Shown in pieces: positions 5,224 through 6,177 of a stretch of 6,177 nt of DNA. The translations under genes and the position numbers were made by a program. The DNA is from Phycisphaerales bacterium. GTDB lineage: Bacteria; Planctomycetota; Phycisphaerae; Tepidisphaerales; Tepidisphaeraceae. Positions within the stretch are counted from its first letter, which is position 1; each line of letters opens with the position of its first letter. Location: contig JAQGHH010000340.1 in assembly GCA_028288945.1 (NCBI GenBank), positions 1-6,177 of the forward strand. The letters are read 5' to 3'. The notes below the pieces were generated by a model that did no database searches, had not been told where the DNA came from, and was given only the letters and a program-made list of their open reading frames with translations.

Positions 5224-6177
5224 ATGGATGATCTCAAGCTGATAGAGCAGTACGCCCGGCAGGGGTCGCGCCCGGCGCTGGAAGAACTGGTCCGCCGATA
5301 TGTGGACACGGTTTACTCCGCGGCCCTCCGGCAGACACGCGACGCCAACGACGCGGCGGACGTCACGCAGGCGGTCTTCCTGCTCTTCTCAAAAAAGGCC
5401 GGGCGGCTGGGGAAGGACGTGGTGGTGGGCGGATGGCTGCTGCGGGCGACGCATTACGCATGTCTTCATCTGCGACGCGCCGAGTCGCGCAGAAAACGCC
5501 ACGAGCAGAGGGTCGCCACCATGACGCCAGCAGCGGACAAGCCGGGCCAGACGCGGCACGCCAGTGACCCCGATTGGGAAAAAGTCGCGCCGCTGCTCGA
5601 CGAAGCCGTCGCCACCCTGGGCGGAACCACCCGGTCGGCAGTCGTCCTTCGGTTCTTCGAGAACAAGAGCTACAAGGAAGTCGCCCAGCGGCTGAGCATC
5701 TCCGAGCCCAGCGCCCGCCAGCGCGTCTCCCGCGCGGTCACCCAGTTACGGGAGTTCTTCTCCAAACGCGGCGTGGTCCTGTCGGCGGGAGGGATCGAAG
5801 CGCTCGTCATCGCGCATGCCGTGCAACCCGCGCCGGCCGGAATGGCCGGCACGGTTGCGGCCACGGGCACGAAGGCCGCCGCCGCGTCCGCGCGACACGC
5901 GGCCATCGCCAAGGGGGCGGCGATCGGAATGGTGCCCGTCGCGATCAAGCTCTCCGTAGCGGCGGCGGTGTTCATTGTCGTTGGCGGGCTGGCGACCGCG
6001 GGGTATCACAAGCTTCATCACCCGAGCAACCTGGTCGCCAGTGACGGATCGCCCGTCGTGGAAAGCTCCGCACCGGATGCGACTCAGCCGCTGCGCGGGC
6101 GCGTGCTCGGCCCCGACGGGCAGCCGGTGGAGGGGGCGGAAGTGCTGCTCGCACGGCCTTCGACGCCGGCGAAGGTG
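5224..6177 (+). CDS. ECF-type sigma-70 factor with transmembrane segment and C-terminal extracytoplasmic domain (3' end missing)
   Basis: The frame starts at ATG 5224, with GGGAG (5215-5219) 4 bases upstream, and stays open for 318 codons to the window edge. Residues 1-90 form sigma region 2, with the core-binding helix DAADVTQAVFLLFSKKA (43-59) and the WLLRATHYACLHLRRAESRR segment (71-90). After a 25-residue linker comes region 4 (118-181): VLRFFENKSYKEVAQRLSIS then EPSARQRVSRAVTQLREFF, the DNA-reading helix-turn-helix. An Ala-rich stretch (182-236) leads to one hydrophobic segment (about 239-260, VAIKLSVAAAVFIVVGG), flanked by K230 and K242 on the inner side. Beyond a polar linker, PLRGRVLGPDGQPVEGAEVL (289-308) begins a carboxypeptidase-regulatory-like beta-sandwich. 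The sigma part would be cytoplasmic and the tail outside the inner membrane. Planctomycete ECF sigma factors with C-terminal extensions are known; the target promoters and signal here are not. No anti-sigma gene is in view, though one could lie downstream. Confidence 0.93.
   Translation, partial: MDDLKLIEQYARQGSRPALEELVRRYVDTVYSAALRQTRDANDAADVTQAVFLLFSKKAGRLGKDVVVGGWLLRATHYACLHLRRAESRRKRHEQRVATMTPAADKPGQTRHASDPDWEKVAPLLDEAVATLGGTTRSAVVLRFFENKSYKEVAQRLSISEPSARQRVSRAVTQLREFFSKRGVVLSAGGIEALVIAHAVQPAPAGMAGTVAATGTKAAAASARHAAIAKGAAIGMVPVAIKLSVAAAVFIVVGGLATAGYHKLHHPSNLVASDGSPVVESSAPDATQPLRGRVLGPDGQPVEGAEVLLARPSTPAKV

Noticed and set aside
5574..6044. Arg-rich plus-strand open frame inside the sigma factor gene
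   Set aside because: It is an out-of-frame reading of the sigma factor; the frame from 5224 encodes clear regions 2 and 4 and remains open to the window end.

Overview
The window reads as GC-rich chromosomal DNA from a planctomycete-like bacterium (Planctomycetota, perhaps Phycisphaerae; the class is a guess). Three things suggest this: a DUF1207 protein, a family I associate mainly with planctomycetes; an ECF-type sigma factor that runs on through a membrane segment into an extracytoplasmic domain, an architecture known from this phylum; and palindromic GGGGGAGAGGG-type intergenic repeats.

Layout from left to right. (1) 1-864 (+) is the 3' part of a DUF1207 envelope protein. (2) 975-1895 (+) is a secreted coiled-coil protein of unknown function. 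(3) 1928-1964 is a strong hairpin lying midway between two convergent stop codons, probably a bidirectional terminator. (4) On the minus strand, a SYLF/Ysc84-like lipoprotein (3392-2838) is followed by a DUF4142 protein (2724-1996); both are exported and both have clear ribosome binding sites. (5) 3393-3772 is a 380-base divergent intergenic region holding a promoter candidate for the next gene and several small hairpins. (6) 3773-4798 (+) is a complete class II fructose-bisphosphate aldolase followed by a classic intrinsic terminator. (7) 4857-5223 is an intergenic region made largely of repeats: two inverted copies of a palindromic element flank a third, unrelated palindrome, and three 14-base-periodic CTTTTCC-type repeats lie just before the next gene. 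(8) 5224-6177 (+) is a sigma factor with a transmembrane segment and the start of a carboxypeptidase-regulatory-like domain, cut off by the window end.

The genes do not form one pathway. Four of the six encode exported or envelope proteins (DUF1207, coiled-coil protein, DUF4142, SYLF), the aldolase is a housekeeping glycolysis/gluconeogenesis enzyme with its own promoter and terminator, and the sigma factor is a regulatory unit whose sequence suggests direct membrane control. The most notable items are the membrane-tethered sigma factor, the phased repeats in front of it, and the composite palindrome beside it.
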